A stretch of 64,000 bases of DNA. It comes from Wenyingzhuangia gilva (lineage in GTDB: Bacteria; Bacteroidota; Bacteroidia; Flavobacteriales; Flavobacteriaceae). A model generated the notes under the pieces. It was not told where the DNA came from and ran no database searches. It saw nothing but the letters and a program-made list of their open reading frames with translations. Shown one piece after another: positions 23,893 through 32,826 of the stretch. Position 1 is the first letter of the stretch. Every line of letters begins with the position of its first letter. The DNA lies in NCBI RefSeq assembly GCF_030519655.1, contig NZ_JAUMIT010000001.1, positions 1 to 64,000 of the forward strand, written 5' to 3'. The position numbers and the translations under genes are program-made.

Positions 23893-26760
23893 ATGACTTT
23901 TAACAAAACAAAAACAAAGCAAATAGCTACGCTATTTGCTTTTGCATTACTTTATTGTATCAATGCTGTAGCCCAAGAATCAGAAAAAATATACTTATCT
24001 GGTAAAGACTTTAAAAACCCTGTGAAATGGGAATTTATGTGTACTGATGGACATAACAGTAAAAAATGCACAACCATTGATGTTCCTTCAAACTGGGAAT
24101 TACAAGGATTTGGAACTTATACTTATGGTAGATGGTACAAAGAATTAGATCAAAAAGAACCAAGTAAAGAAGAAGGTTTTTATAAATACAAATTCAACAT
24201 TCCTGCCGATTACAAAGGTAAAAATGTAACCATTGTTTTTGCGGGTGCAATGACAGATACCGAAGTGAAAATCAACGGAAAATCGGCTGGAGACATTCAT
24301 CAAGGTGGATTTTATGAGTTTAAATATGACATTACATCTTTGTTAAACTACGGAGCTGAAAATCTTTTAGAAGTACATGTTTCTAAACACTCTAGCAACA
24401 ACACGGTAAACAATGCAGAACGTAAAACAGACTGGTGGTTGTTTGGCGGAATTTACCGACCTGTTTGGTTAACAGTTTCTCCAAGCTCTCACATCAAACA
24501 CGTAGCGGTTGATGCTCAAATGGATGGTTCTTTAACTGCTGATTTAGAATTGGTAAACATTCCAGAAAATAGTATTATAGAAGCAAAAATCAATCCTATC
24601 GGAAGTGATGAAAAATTCCCTGCAATCACTTTGCCTATCAACAGTAAAGATGATTTACAAACCATTAAAGCAAAATGGGACGGTGTAAAAAACTGGAATC
24701 CAGAATCTCCAAACTTATACACGTTAAGTTTATCACTTAAAAACAATGGAAAAACACTTCATACTTCTAAAACCAAAATCGGGTTTAGAACTATAAAATT
24801 CCTTAAAAAAGATGGTATTTACGTAAACGGTAAAAAAATTATCATGAAAGGAATTAACAGACACACCATTTGGCCAGAGTCTGGAAGAAGTACTGATAAA
24901 ATCATTAGTATTTTAGATGTAAACTTAATTAAAGATATGAATATGAACGCAGTTAGAGGTCATTACCCTCCTGACACTCATTTTTTAGAAGCTTGTGATT
25001 CTTTAGGTTTGTTTGTGTTGAATGAAGTTGCAGGTTGGCAAAACGGATATGATACCAAAACGGGAACTAAAATAATTAAAGAAACGGTGCAGAGAGATGT
25101 CAACCATCCATCAGTTATTATCTGGGACCATGGAAATGAAGGTGGATGGAACTACGAAATTGATCACGTTTTCCACCAATACGATCCTCAAAATAGAATT
25201 GTCATTCACCCTTGGTCTGATTTTGATGGTTGGGATACACACCACTACCCTACTTATTTAACAGGAATGCACAGATTTAACAATGGTGAAAACGTGTTTT
25301 TTCCTACCGAATTTATGCATGGAACCTATGACAATGGTATTGGAGCTGGTTTAGAAGATTTTTGGAATCGTTACAAGCAAAGTCCTTTATTTGCTGGTGG
25401 ATTTATGTGGGCGATGTTAGATGAAGCTGTATTGCGTACCGACAGGACAGGAGAACAAAAATTTGATTCAAAAGGAAACCTTGCTGCCGATGGTGTTTTA
25501 GGACCTCATAGAGAAAAAGAAGGGAGTTTCTTTACTGTAAAAGAAGTTTGGTCTCCAATTCAGTTTCAACCAAAACAAGTAACCTCTATGTTTGATGGTT
25601 CTTTTATGGTAAGTAACGAATACATTTATACAAACCTTGATGAGTGTAAACTTGAATATCGTGTGTTAAAAACTAGTAATGATGTTATTTACAACAAAGA
25701 TAAAGCTGTAATTACTGCTTCTAACACTATTAATTCAGGAAGTATTGAACCAGGAGAAACTAGAAAAATTAAGTTTGATTTACCTGATGATTTTTTTGAA
25801 GGAGATTGGTTAGAAATTACTGCAAATGATAAATTTGGTAGAGAAATTTATACATGGTCATGGCCAATACACAAAGCTCCTTATTTTGCAAATAAATTCA
25901 TCAAAACAGAAAAAGAAAGAAAAAAGGTAAAAGTATCTCAATCTAAAAATGAAGTTACTTTAAGTAGTAAAAAAGTGACATTGAAATTAGATAACAAAAC
26001 TGGTAAAATCATCAGTATTAAAAACGAAAAAGGAAATGTTCCTTTTAACAATGGTCCTCGACCTGTAGGAATGAAGTTTGAAGTTGACAAAGTAACCACA
26101 GAGCAATACAAAGATTCAGCAGTTTGTTATATTAAATACGCAGGAGGTTTAGACAATATTACTTGGACGATGTACAATGATGGTAGAATTAAAATGGATG
26201 CATTAATGTTAAAATATGCGGGTAGAAGTAGCGGTTTTGACGATGCTTTTATTCAAGGAGCTATTAGTGAATTTGGTCTTACTTTTGATTTTCCAGAAGA
26301 AGGTGTAGCATCTATAAAATGGTTTGGAAATGGACCTTACCATGTTTGGAAAAACAGAATTAAAGGAACCACAATGGGACTTTGGGAAAAAGACTACAAC
26401 AAGACCATTACTGGTGAAAGTTTTGAAAACTTGGTATATCCAGAGTTTAAAGGTTATCATGCCAATATGATTGCTGCAAATCTTAGAACAAAAAATGGAG
26501 ATGTTCAGTTTTTTAGCGAATCTGATAAATTATTTTTAAGATTATTTACGCCAGATTTACCTAAAAAAGCCATTTCAAAAGTTTTTCCTCAACCTAGATT
26601 TCCTGAAGGAAACATTTCTTTTATGTATGAAATTCCAGGAATGAGAGCTTTTAAAAGTTTAAGTGATCAAGGTCCAGAAAGTCAACCTACAAATATCAGA
26701 ATCAAAAGTGGTGACCATGGTATTCCAATGACTTTATGGTTCGATTTTAGAAATAATTAA
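23893..26760 (+). CDS. LacZ-type GH2 glycoside hydrolase
   Basis: A 955-residue enzyme from the ATG at 23893 (MTFNKTKTK), preferred over 23875. A signal peptide ends near AVAQ. GH2 layout: jelly-roll, immunoglobulin-like domains, then the TIM barrel with GINRHTIWPESGR, the acid/base region IWDHGNEGG (about 412-420) and likely nucleophile TEFMHG (about 472). A LacZ-type small-chain domain closes the protein (WFGNGPYHVWKNR). Beta-galactosidase is the default reading, but GH2 also contains beta-glucuronidases and other enzymes, and the barrel end MWAMLDEAVLR differs from the common LacZ form. It is predicted to trim side chains in the periplasm. Confidence 0.87.
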   Translation: MTFNKTKTKQIATLFAFALLYCINAVAQESEKIYLSGKDFKNPVKWEFMCTDGHNSKKCTTIDVPSNWELQGFGTYTYGRWYKELDQKEPSKEEGFYKYKFNIPADYKGKNVTIVFAGAMTDTEVKINGKSAGDIHQGGFYEFKYDITSLLNYGAENLLEVHVSKHSSNNTVNNAERKTDWWLFGGIYRPVWLTVSPSSHIKHVAVDAQMDGSLTADLELVNIPENSIIEAKINPIGSDEKFPAITLPINSKDDLQTIKAKWDGVKNWNPESPNLYTLSLSLKNNGKTLHTSKTKIGFRTIKFLKKDGIYVNGKKIIMKGINRHTIWPESGRSTDKIISILDVNLIKDMNMNAVRGHYPPDTHFLEACDSLGLFVLNEVAGWQNGYDTKTGTKIIKETVQRDVNHPSVIIWDHGNEGGWNYEIDHVFHQYDPQNRIVIHPWSDFDGWDTHHYPTYLTGMHRFNNGENVFFPTEFMHGTYDNGIGAGLEDFWNRYKQSPLFAGGFMWAMLDEAVLRTDRTGEQKFDSKGNLAADGVLGPHREKEGSFFTVKEVWSPIQFQPKQVTSMFDGSFMVSNEYIYTNLDECKLEYRVLKTSNDVIYNKDKAVITASNTINSGSIEPGETRKIKFDLPDDFFEGDWLEITANDKFGREIYTWSWPIHKAPYFANKFIKTEKERKKVKVSQSKNEVTLSSKKVTLKLDNKTGKIISIKNEKGNVPFNNGPRPVGMKFEVDKVTTEQYKDSAVCYIKYAGGLDNITWTMYNDGRIKMDALMLKYAGRSSGFDDAFIQGAISEFGLTFDFPEEGVASIKWFGNGPYHVWKNRIKGTTMGLWEKDYNKTITGESFENLVYPEFKGYHANMIAANLRTKNGDVQFFSESDKLFLRLFTPDLPKKAISKVFPQPRFPEGNISFMYEIPGMRAFKSLSDQGPESQPTNIRIKSGDHGIPMTLWFDFRNN

Positions 26761-26775
26761 TGATAAAAATACAAC

Positions 26776-28296
26776 ATGAAAAAATTATTAACAATACTTT
26801 GTTTATCAGCTTTATTTGCTAGTTGTAAATCAACAGACAAAACAACTACAACAAAAAACGGCAAACCCACTGTTTATACAGTAGGAGATTCTACTGTAAA
26901 AAATGGTAAAGGAGATGGTTACAACGGTCTTTGGGGATGGGGTGATTTTATTGGTCAGTATCTAGACAAAACCAAAGTAAATATTGAAAACCATGCTCTA
27001 GGAGGAACTAGTAGTAGAACATTTCAAGCTTTAGGTTTGTGGGATGCTGTAGAAGCAAAACTTAAAAAAGGTGATTATGTATTAATTCAATTTGGTCACA
27101 ACGATAATGGTCCTCTAAACGACAATAAAAGAGCGAGAGGGACCATTAAAGGAATTGGAAACGAATCTGAAAAGATTGTGAACATGATTACTGGTAAACA
27201 CGAAACGGTTCATTCTTATGGATGGTACATTACCAAAGTGATTGAAGAAACCAAAGCAAAAGGAGCCATTCCAATTATTATGTCTCCAATTCCAAGAAAC
27301 GATTGGAAAGATGGTAAAATACCAAGAAATAATGAATCTTACGGTTTATGGGCAAAACAAGTAGCAGAAAAAACAGGAGCTCAATTTATTGAATTGAATG
27401 ATAATATGGCGTCTCAACTAGAAAAACTGGGAGAAAGTAAAGTAACTGGAACTTATTTTTACAAAAGAGATCATACACATACCTCAGCAAAAGGAGCTGC
27501 TTTAGCCGCTTCTATTATTGTAAATGAATTAAAAAAAACTGATAATTCTATCCAACAATATTTTCTTGAAAATCCAACCATAAAACTTCCTAAGAAAACA
27601 GATATTTATTTAATTGGAGATTCTACTATGGCAGAAAGTAGTAATCCGAATACCATCGGTTGGGGTGTTGCATTTCCATCTTTGTGTGATACCATGCGTG
27701 TGAATATTTACAACAAAGCCAGAGGAGGTAGGAGTACTAGAACTTTTGAATATGAAGGTTTGTGGGAAGCAGCTAAAAAACAATTTAAAGCTGGTGATTA
27801 TGTTTTTATTCAATTTGGACATAATGATGCCGGAAACATTGACAAAGCCAAATACAGAGGTTCTTTAAAAGGAATGGGAGATGAAAGTCAAGAAGTAAAT
27901 AGAGACAGTCTTGTTGAAGTTGTACACACCTATGGTTGGTACATGAAACACATGATTAAGGAGGTTAAAGCAAAAGGAGCCATTCCTATAGTTTTAAGTT
28001 TAACCCCAAGAAACGAATGGCCTAACGGAAAAGTAGAAAGGAGAAATGATAGTTATGTAGGTTGGGCAAAACAAGCTGCTGAAGCAGAAGGTGCTTATTA
28101 CATTGACTTACACAATTTGGTAGCTGAAGGTTATGAAGCTTTAGGAAAAGAAAAAGTAAAAGAATTCTTTCCTCAAGATCATACTCATACAAATATCAAA
28201 GGAGCTACTTTTATTGCCACTACCCTGGCAGATTATCTTAAAAACAATAAAGAAATTGGATTGCGATTTTTTATCAATAGTTTTTATGAGAAATAG
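26776..28296 (+). CDS. Lipoprotein with two tandem CE12-like SGNH domains
   Basis: A 506-residue lipoprotein with the lipobox LFASC near residue 17. Two complete SGNH domains follow. Domain 1 has GDSTVKN (Ser39), GGTSSRTF, FGHNDNG and DHTHTSAKG. Domain 2 has GDSTMAE (Ser283), GGRSTRTF, FGHNDAG and DHTHTNIKG. Both keep all SGNH motifs, so both should be active. Homology to the CE12 group suggests deacetylation of rhamnogalacturonan, perhaps at two different positions. It is the third gene of the CE12-GH2 unit. Confidence 0.9.
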   Translation: MKKLLTILCLSALFASCKSTDKTTTTKNGKPTVYTVGDSTVKNGKGDGYNGLWGWGDFIGQYLDKTKVNIENHALGGTSSRTFQALGLWDAVEAKLKKGDYVLIQFGHNDNGPLNDNKRARGTIKGIGNESEKIVNMITGKHETVHSYGWYITKVIEETKAKGAIPIIMSPIPRNDWKDGKIPRNNESYGLWAKQVAEKTGAQFIELNDNMASQLEKLGESKVTGTYFYKRDHTHTSAKGAALAASIIVNELKKTDNSIQQYFLENPTIKLPKKTDIYLIGDSTMAESSNPNTIGWGVAFPSLCDTMRVNIYNKARGGRSTRTFEYEGLWEAAKKQFKAGDYVFIQFGHNDAGNIDKAKYRGSLKGMGDESQEVNRDSLVEVVHTYGWYMKHMIKEVKAKGAIPIVLSLTPRNEWPNGKVERRNDSYVGWAKQAAEAEGAYYIDLHNLVAEGYEALGKEKVKEFFPQDHTHTNIKGATFIATTLADYLKNNKEIGLRFFINSFYEK

Positions 28297-28321
28297 GCTA
28301 ATGTAAAAAAACAAACTTTAT

Positions 28322-28360
28322 AAAAAGCCTTTTAAACGACTTGTTTAAAAGGCTTTTTTA
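28322..28360 (+). terminator. Strong terminator after the CE12-GH2-CE12 unit
   Basis: A perfect 16-bp stem AAAAAGCCTTTTAAAC/GTTTAAAAGGCTTTTT with a short loop, ending in Ts. It lies 26 bases after the last stop. Confidence 0.9.
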
Positions 28361-28452
28361 GTCATATTTTATCAACAAATAAAACTATTCCTTTACTGCA
28401 AAAAATCATTACCCCAAACAACATCAACTAATAAAGAATATTGTTTAATACT

Positions 28453-31400
28453 ATGAAAAATAAATTCTGTTATCTACTTTTTTTACTTTCCTTCTTTTTA
28501 AATGCTCAAAATATTTATATTGAAAAACTTGATATAAAAAACGGACTACCAGACAATTCTGTAAGAGATATTATTCAAGATGAACATGGGTATTTATGGT
28601 TTGGAACTTTAAATGGTCTTAGTAGGTTTGATGGAAAAAGTTTTAAAAACTACAATTCTATTCCTGGTGACACTACTAGTTTAACCAACAGTAGAATGGT
28701 TAAAATTAGTGAAGATAAAAAAGGGTTTATTTGGTGTTGGGCTGATGACTTAAATCTACAAAGAGTAAACCCTATTACCAATGAAGTGTTAAACCTAAAT
28801 AAACACTTACTTAAAAGGGATTTTCCTGTTGAAGGCTTTAGAATAACTTCAAACGGAGATATGTGGGCATGGGGAAACAATGGTTGCACTAAAATATCTT
28901 ATATAGAAAATTCTTATCAATTAAAAGCAGAAATATTTAATACTAAGAACGGTTTAACAAGTAATGATGTTCATTTTGTTTTTGAAGACTTGCTAGGAAA
29001 TATGTGGATAGGAACTGAAAACAGTCTTGTAAAAATAAAATTTTCTAAAGGTGAAAAAATCATCAATACCTATTATCAAAACACAAGCTTTATTAGTTTT
29101 AATACTCATAAAAATAATATTTGGTTTGGAACAACTTCTAAAGGAATTATCAAATACAACCCAAAAACAAATAAATTCATACCGGTTGTTAGCATCAATA
29201 AAAAACTAAAAAGCAATTCCGTTATATCAATTAATCAATATAACGATGATATTTTACTTTTAGGTTCTAATGAGTTTCTTTTGGAATATAACATTCCTAA
29301 AGATGAATCTTCATTGATTTATCATGAAAATTTTAATGGAATTTCTAAATTCTACAATGATTCTTTTAACAACACTTGGCTAATCGCTCAGAAAAGAGGA
29401 ATTTTTAAATACTCCATAGGATCAAAAAAAATAGAATATTATGATTTAGATGCCGAAGAAAGATTTTTTTTAGGAGACTCTGATAAGCAAAAAATTCTAG
29501 AAGACAGTAATAAAAATTTATGGATTGGAATTCATGGTGGAGGCTTGTTTTTATACAATAGAAACAACAATACTTTTTCAAAATTTAAATCAAACGAAGA
29601 AAAAATAGGAAGTCTTTCCTCTAATATTGTATTGTCTATTTTTGAAGATTCCTCAAAAAATCTTTGGGTAGGAACCATGTATGGTGGTATCAACAAAATT
29701 AACCTTACCAATGAAAACTTCATATGGCACAAACCCATAAATAATCCTATTAATATATTTGAAAATGAAATTCGTGCCTCTGTTGAAGATATAAAAGGTC
29801 GCTTATGGCTAGGAAGTAAAGGGGGTAAAATTTTTTGTTATTCAAATTATGATTTACAATTCACTTTTCCTGATGACCTGTCTAAAGAAAATCAACAAAA
29901 ATTCAAAAACATTAATGTATATAGCCTGTATATAGACCACCTAAATAACATGTGGATAGGTACTAAAGGAAAAGGATTATTTGTGATTAAAAGCATTACC
30001 GATACAGCTCCTAAAAATCTTGAAATAATCCATATAGAATCAAAGAATTCAAAAGCTTTAAACGATGTATATGCTATTATTCAAGACCATAATAAAAACT
30101 ATTGGTTTGGATCTCATGGTTACGGATTGGCACAAATGTCTACCCCTTTTAACAATCCTAAAATAACAACCTATACTCAAAAAAAATCATCAGATCAACT
30201 ACTAAGTAATTACATCCGTTGTTTATTTTTTGACAAAGATCATAACCTATGGATTGGTACCTCAGATGGAATTAATCTTTTAATGTCTAATGAATTAAAC
30301 AAAAAAAACAAAAAGTTTATATCTATTAAAAATATCAAAAACAGCATTTCATCTTTAACCTATAATTCTGTCGATCACATTTTTCAAGCATCAGACAATA
30401 GCATCTATCTCTCTACCATGGGAGGCGGAATGAACATCCTAAACTATAGTGATTTTAAGGACCGAAAATTTAAATTTACTCATTTAAGTGTGGCCAATGG
30501 ATTGTCATCTAATAAGATTTTTGCAATGCAAGAAGATATCGACAAAAACATATGGATTAGCACCAGTTTAGGACTTAACAAATATTACCCAAAACGCAAT
30601 AAATTTGAGAATTTTTTTGTTGAAGGATATGGTTTAAATTATTTTACTGAAGGCTGCGTTAACAAACTAAATAACGGTGATTTTTTATTTGGACACCACA
30701 AAGGTTTTTTAACGTTTAATCCTAAAAACATTACCAAAGATACTACCGCATATCCATTAGTACTTTCTAAATTCTTTGTAAACGGAAATGAACAAATACC
30801 TAGAAAATCGGATATTATTCAAAAAAATATTGAATATATAGACAACGTCGAATTATCTTATACTCAAAATACCATTCGTTTTGACTTTTCTGTTTTAGAT
30901 TTTAAAAACCCAGAAAAAATTCAATACTCATATAAACTAGATCATTTTGATAAAAATTGGAGTACTCCTTTAACTAGCAATACCGCTATTTATCAAAATT
31001 TACCACATGGAAATTATACATTTTTATTAAAAGCAACCAATAGTGACGGTCTTGAATTACCAAAAACACTTAAGTTTAATGTAAATATTAAACCACCCTT
31101 TTTTAAATCTTATTTAGGTTATTTCTTAATGGTTTTGTTTTTTGGAAGTATCTTTTTTGCTTTTTTATATTTATACAAAAGGCAAATTTCCGCAAAAAAT
31201 AGTATTGTCTTTGCCGATAAACTAAACGAGAAAAAATTAGTATACTATACCAATATATCTCACGAATTTAAAACGCCATTGACTTTAATTTCTTGTCATT
31301 TACAAGATATTATTGATGACAATGAAGTTTCTAATCAAACTAAGTTAAGTACTAAAAAAATTCAAAAAAGCACCACTTACCTATTAAATTTGGTAGAGCA

Positions 31401-32769
31401 AATTCTAGATTTTAGAAAAATTAGAGAAGAAAAAATGAAGCTTTTATTAATCAACACAAACATTGTTGATTTTATTAAAAACATCCATGATCAATTTATG
31501 CCTTTAGCTACCAAAGAGGGAATAAATTTATCATTTAAAACCAATAGTGAAAACATAGTTGGTCATATTGATGTTAAAATGCTGAAAAAAATTGTTTATA
31601 ACCTCCTTTCTAACGCTATTAAGTTTACCCCTTCGGACAAGTCTATTAAAATTTCTTTAAAATTGATTAACAACAATGAGTACATCAAAATTAAAATAAA
31701 AGATGAAGGAAAAGGAATTTCAAAAGAAGATCAAAAACATTTATTTGAGCGTTTTGGAAAAAGCGAAAACAGCTCGGGAATAGGTCTATTCTATGTAAAG
31801 GAACTTGTTAACTGTCATAAAGGAACTATTGAAGTTACTAGTGAAATAGACCAAGGTACTTGTTTTAATATTTTATTACCAATACATAAAAAACATTATA
31901 AAGGTGAAGATATTGAGGTAAGTGATATTGTAGTGAACGAAAGTAATTTTTATGAACCTAAACTAGAAGTTCAAAAAGATTTTAAAACAGAAAACGCAAA
32001 CAAACAATACTCTATTTTAATTATTGATGACAATGATGAAATGAGAGATTATTTAGGAACAAAATTTCAACAATACTTTAATGTTTTTACAGCAGAAAAC
32101 GGGAAAACAGGTGTTGAAGCGGCTATTAAAGAAGTGCCAGACATTATTGTTTGTGACCTTATGATGCCTTTGGTTGATGGTATTGGAGCCATTAAATTAC
32201 TGAGAGAAAACTTTAATACCTGTCACATTCCAATCGTTCTTTTAACCGCAAATTCATCAGAACATAAAAAAATAGAAGGAATAAAAATTGGAGCGGATGA
32301 TTACATTACCAAACCTTTTAATTTTAAATATTTAAAGTTAAAAATTGATGCTCTTATTAATCAAAGAAATATTATTATTCAGAGTTTTAGTAAAAATCCT
32401 GAACTATCTATGGATATTTTAACCAATACCGATGAGGATAAAAAGTTTATAGAACAAGTAAAACTGATTGTAGAAGAAACTATTGGAGAAGCAGATTTTA
32501 GTATCAACTTAATTTTGTCTAAAATGGGACTGAGTAGAACTGTTTTTTATAAAAAAATGAAGGAGATTACAGGAGAAACACCTCATGAATTCATTAGCAC
32601 CATTCAAATGAAAAAGGCAGCATTATTACTTAAAAACACCAATTACACCATTGCTGAAGTAAGCCTTACTTGTGGTTTTAATGATGCTAATTATTTTTCT
32701 AAAATCTTTAAAAAATACTTTGGACAAACTCCTAAAACATATCAGGTAGAACACAAAACACAGTCATAA
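28453..32769 (+). CDS. Hybrid two-component system regulator (HTCS) of the PUL
   Basis: A 1438-residue sensor-regulator from the ATG at 28453 (MKNKFCYLL). A signal peptide leads into a long periplasmic beta-propeller of Reg_prop repeats (about 25-760: LWFGTLNGLSRFDG, MWIGT, IWISTSLGLNKY), a Y_Y_Y domain (about 800-880) and one membrane helix (about 885-905). Cytoplasmic parts follow: HisKA with His937 (NISHEFKTPLTLI), an HATPase domain, a receiver with Asp1234 (VCDLMMPLVDG) and a C-terminal AraC helix-turn-helix. Such HTCS proteins bind oligosaccharides and switch on their PUL, so this is the likely local activator. It ends opposite the GH31 gene. Confidence 0.96.
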   Translation: MKNKFCYLLFLLSFFLNAQNIYIEKLDIKNGLPDNSVRDIIQDEHGYLWFGTLNGLSRFDGKSFKNYNSIPGDTTSLTNSRMVKISEDKKGFIWCWADDLNLQRVNPITNEVLNLNKHLLKRDFPVEGFRITSNGDMWAWGNNGCTKISYIENSYQLKAEIFNTKNGLTSNDVHFVFEDLLGNMWIGTENSLVKIKFSKGEKIINTYYQNTSFISFNTHKNNIWFGTTSKGIIKYNPKTNKFIPVVSINKKLKSNSVISINQYNDDILLLGSNEFLLEYNIPKDESSLIYHENFNGISKFYNDSFNNTWLIAQKRGIFKYSIGSKKIEYYDLDAEERFFLGDSDKQKILEDSNKNLWIGIHGGGLFLYNRNNNTFSKFKSNEEKIGSLSSNIVLSIFEDSSKNLWVGTMYGGINKINLTNENFIWHKPINNPINIFENEIRASVEDIKGRLWLGSKGGKIFCYSNYDLQFTFPDDLSKENQQKFKNINVYSLYIDHLNNMWIGTKGKGLFVIKSITDTAPKNLEIIHIESKNSKALNDVYAIIQDHNKNYWFGSHGYGLAQMSTPFNNPKITTYTQKKSSDQLLSNYIRCLFFDKDHNLWIGTSDGINLLMSNELNKKNKKFISIKNIKNSISSLTYNSVDHIFQASDNSIYLSTMGGGMNILNYSDFKDRKFKFTHLSVANGLSSNKIFAMQEDIDKNIWISTSLGLNKYYPKRNKFENFFVEGYGLNYFTEGCVNKLNNGDFLFGHHKGFLTFNPKNITKDTTAYPLVLSKFFVNGNEQIPRKSDIIQKNIEYIDNVELSYTQNTIRFDFSVLDFKNPEKIQYSYKLDHFDKNWSTPLTSNTAIYQNLPHGNYTFLLKATNSDGLELPKTLKFNVNIKPPFFKSYLGYFLMVLFFGSIFFAFLYLYKRQISAKNSIVFADKLNEKKLVYYTNISHEFKTPLTLISCHLQDIIDDNEVSNQTKLSTKKIQKSTTYLLNLVEQILDFRKIREEKMKLLLINTNIVDFIKNIHDQFMPLATKEGINLSFKTNSENIVGHIDVKMLKKIVYNLLSNAIKFTPSDKSIKISLKLINNNEYIKIKIKDEGKGISKEDQKHLFERFGKSENSSGIGLFYVKELVNCHKGTIEVTSEIDQGTCFNILLPIHKKHYKGEDIEVSDIVVNESNFYEPKLEVQKDFKTENANKQYSILIIDDNDEMRDYLGTKFQQYFNVFTAENGKTGVEAAIKEVPDIIVCDLMMPLVDGIGAIKLLRENFNTCHIPIVLLTANSSEHKKIEGIKIGADDYITKPFNFKYLKLKIDALINQRNIIIQSFSKNPELSMDILTNTDEDKKFIEQVKLIVEETIGEADFSINLILSKMGLSRTVFYKKMKEITGETPHEFISTIQMKKAALLLKNTNYTIAEVSLTCGFNDANYFSKIFKKYFGQTPKTYQVEHKTQS

Positions 32770-32773
32770 AAAA

Positions 32774-32807
32774 ACAATGGTTTTATCCTTTCGCATAAAA
32801 CCATTGT
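32774..32807. terminator. Bidirectional terminator between HTCS and GH31
   Basis: ACAATGGTTTTAT pairs perfectly with ATAAAACCATTGT around an eight-base loop, between the convergent HTCS (plus) and GH31 (minus) genes. Confidence 0.78.
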
Positions 32808-32826
32808 CAACAATTAAACTAACTAT

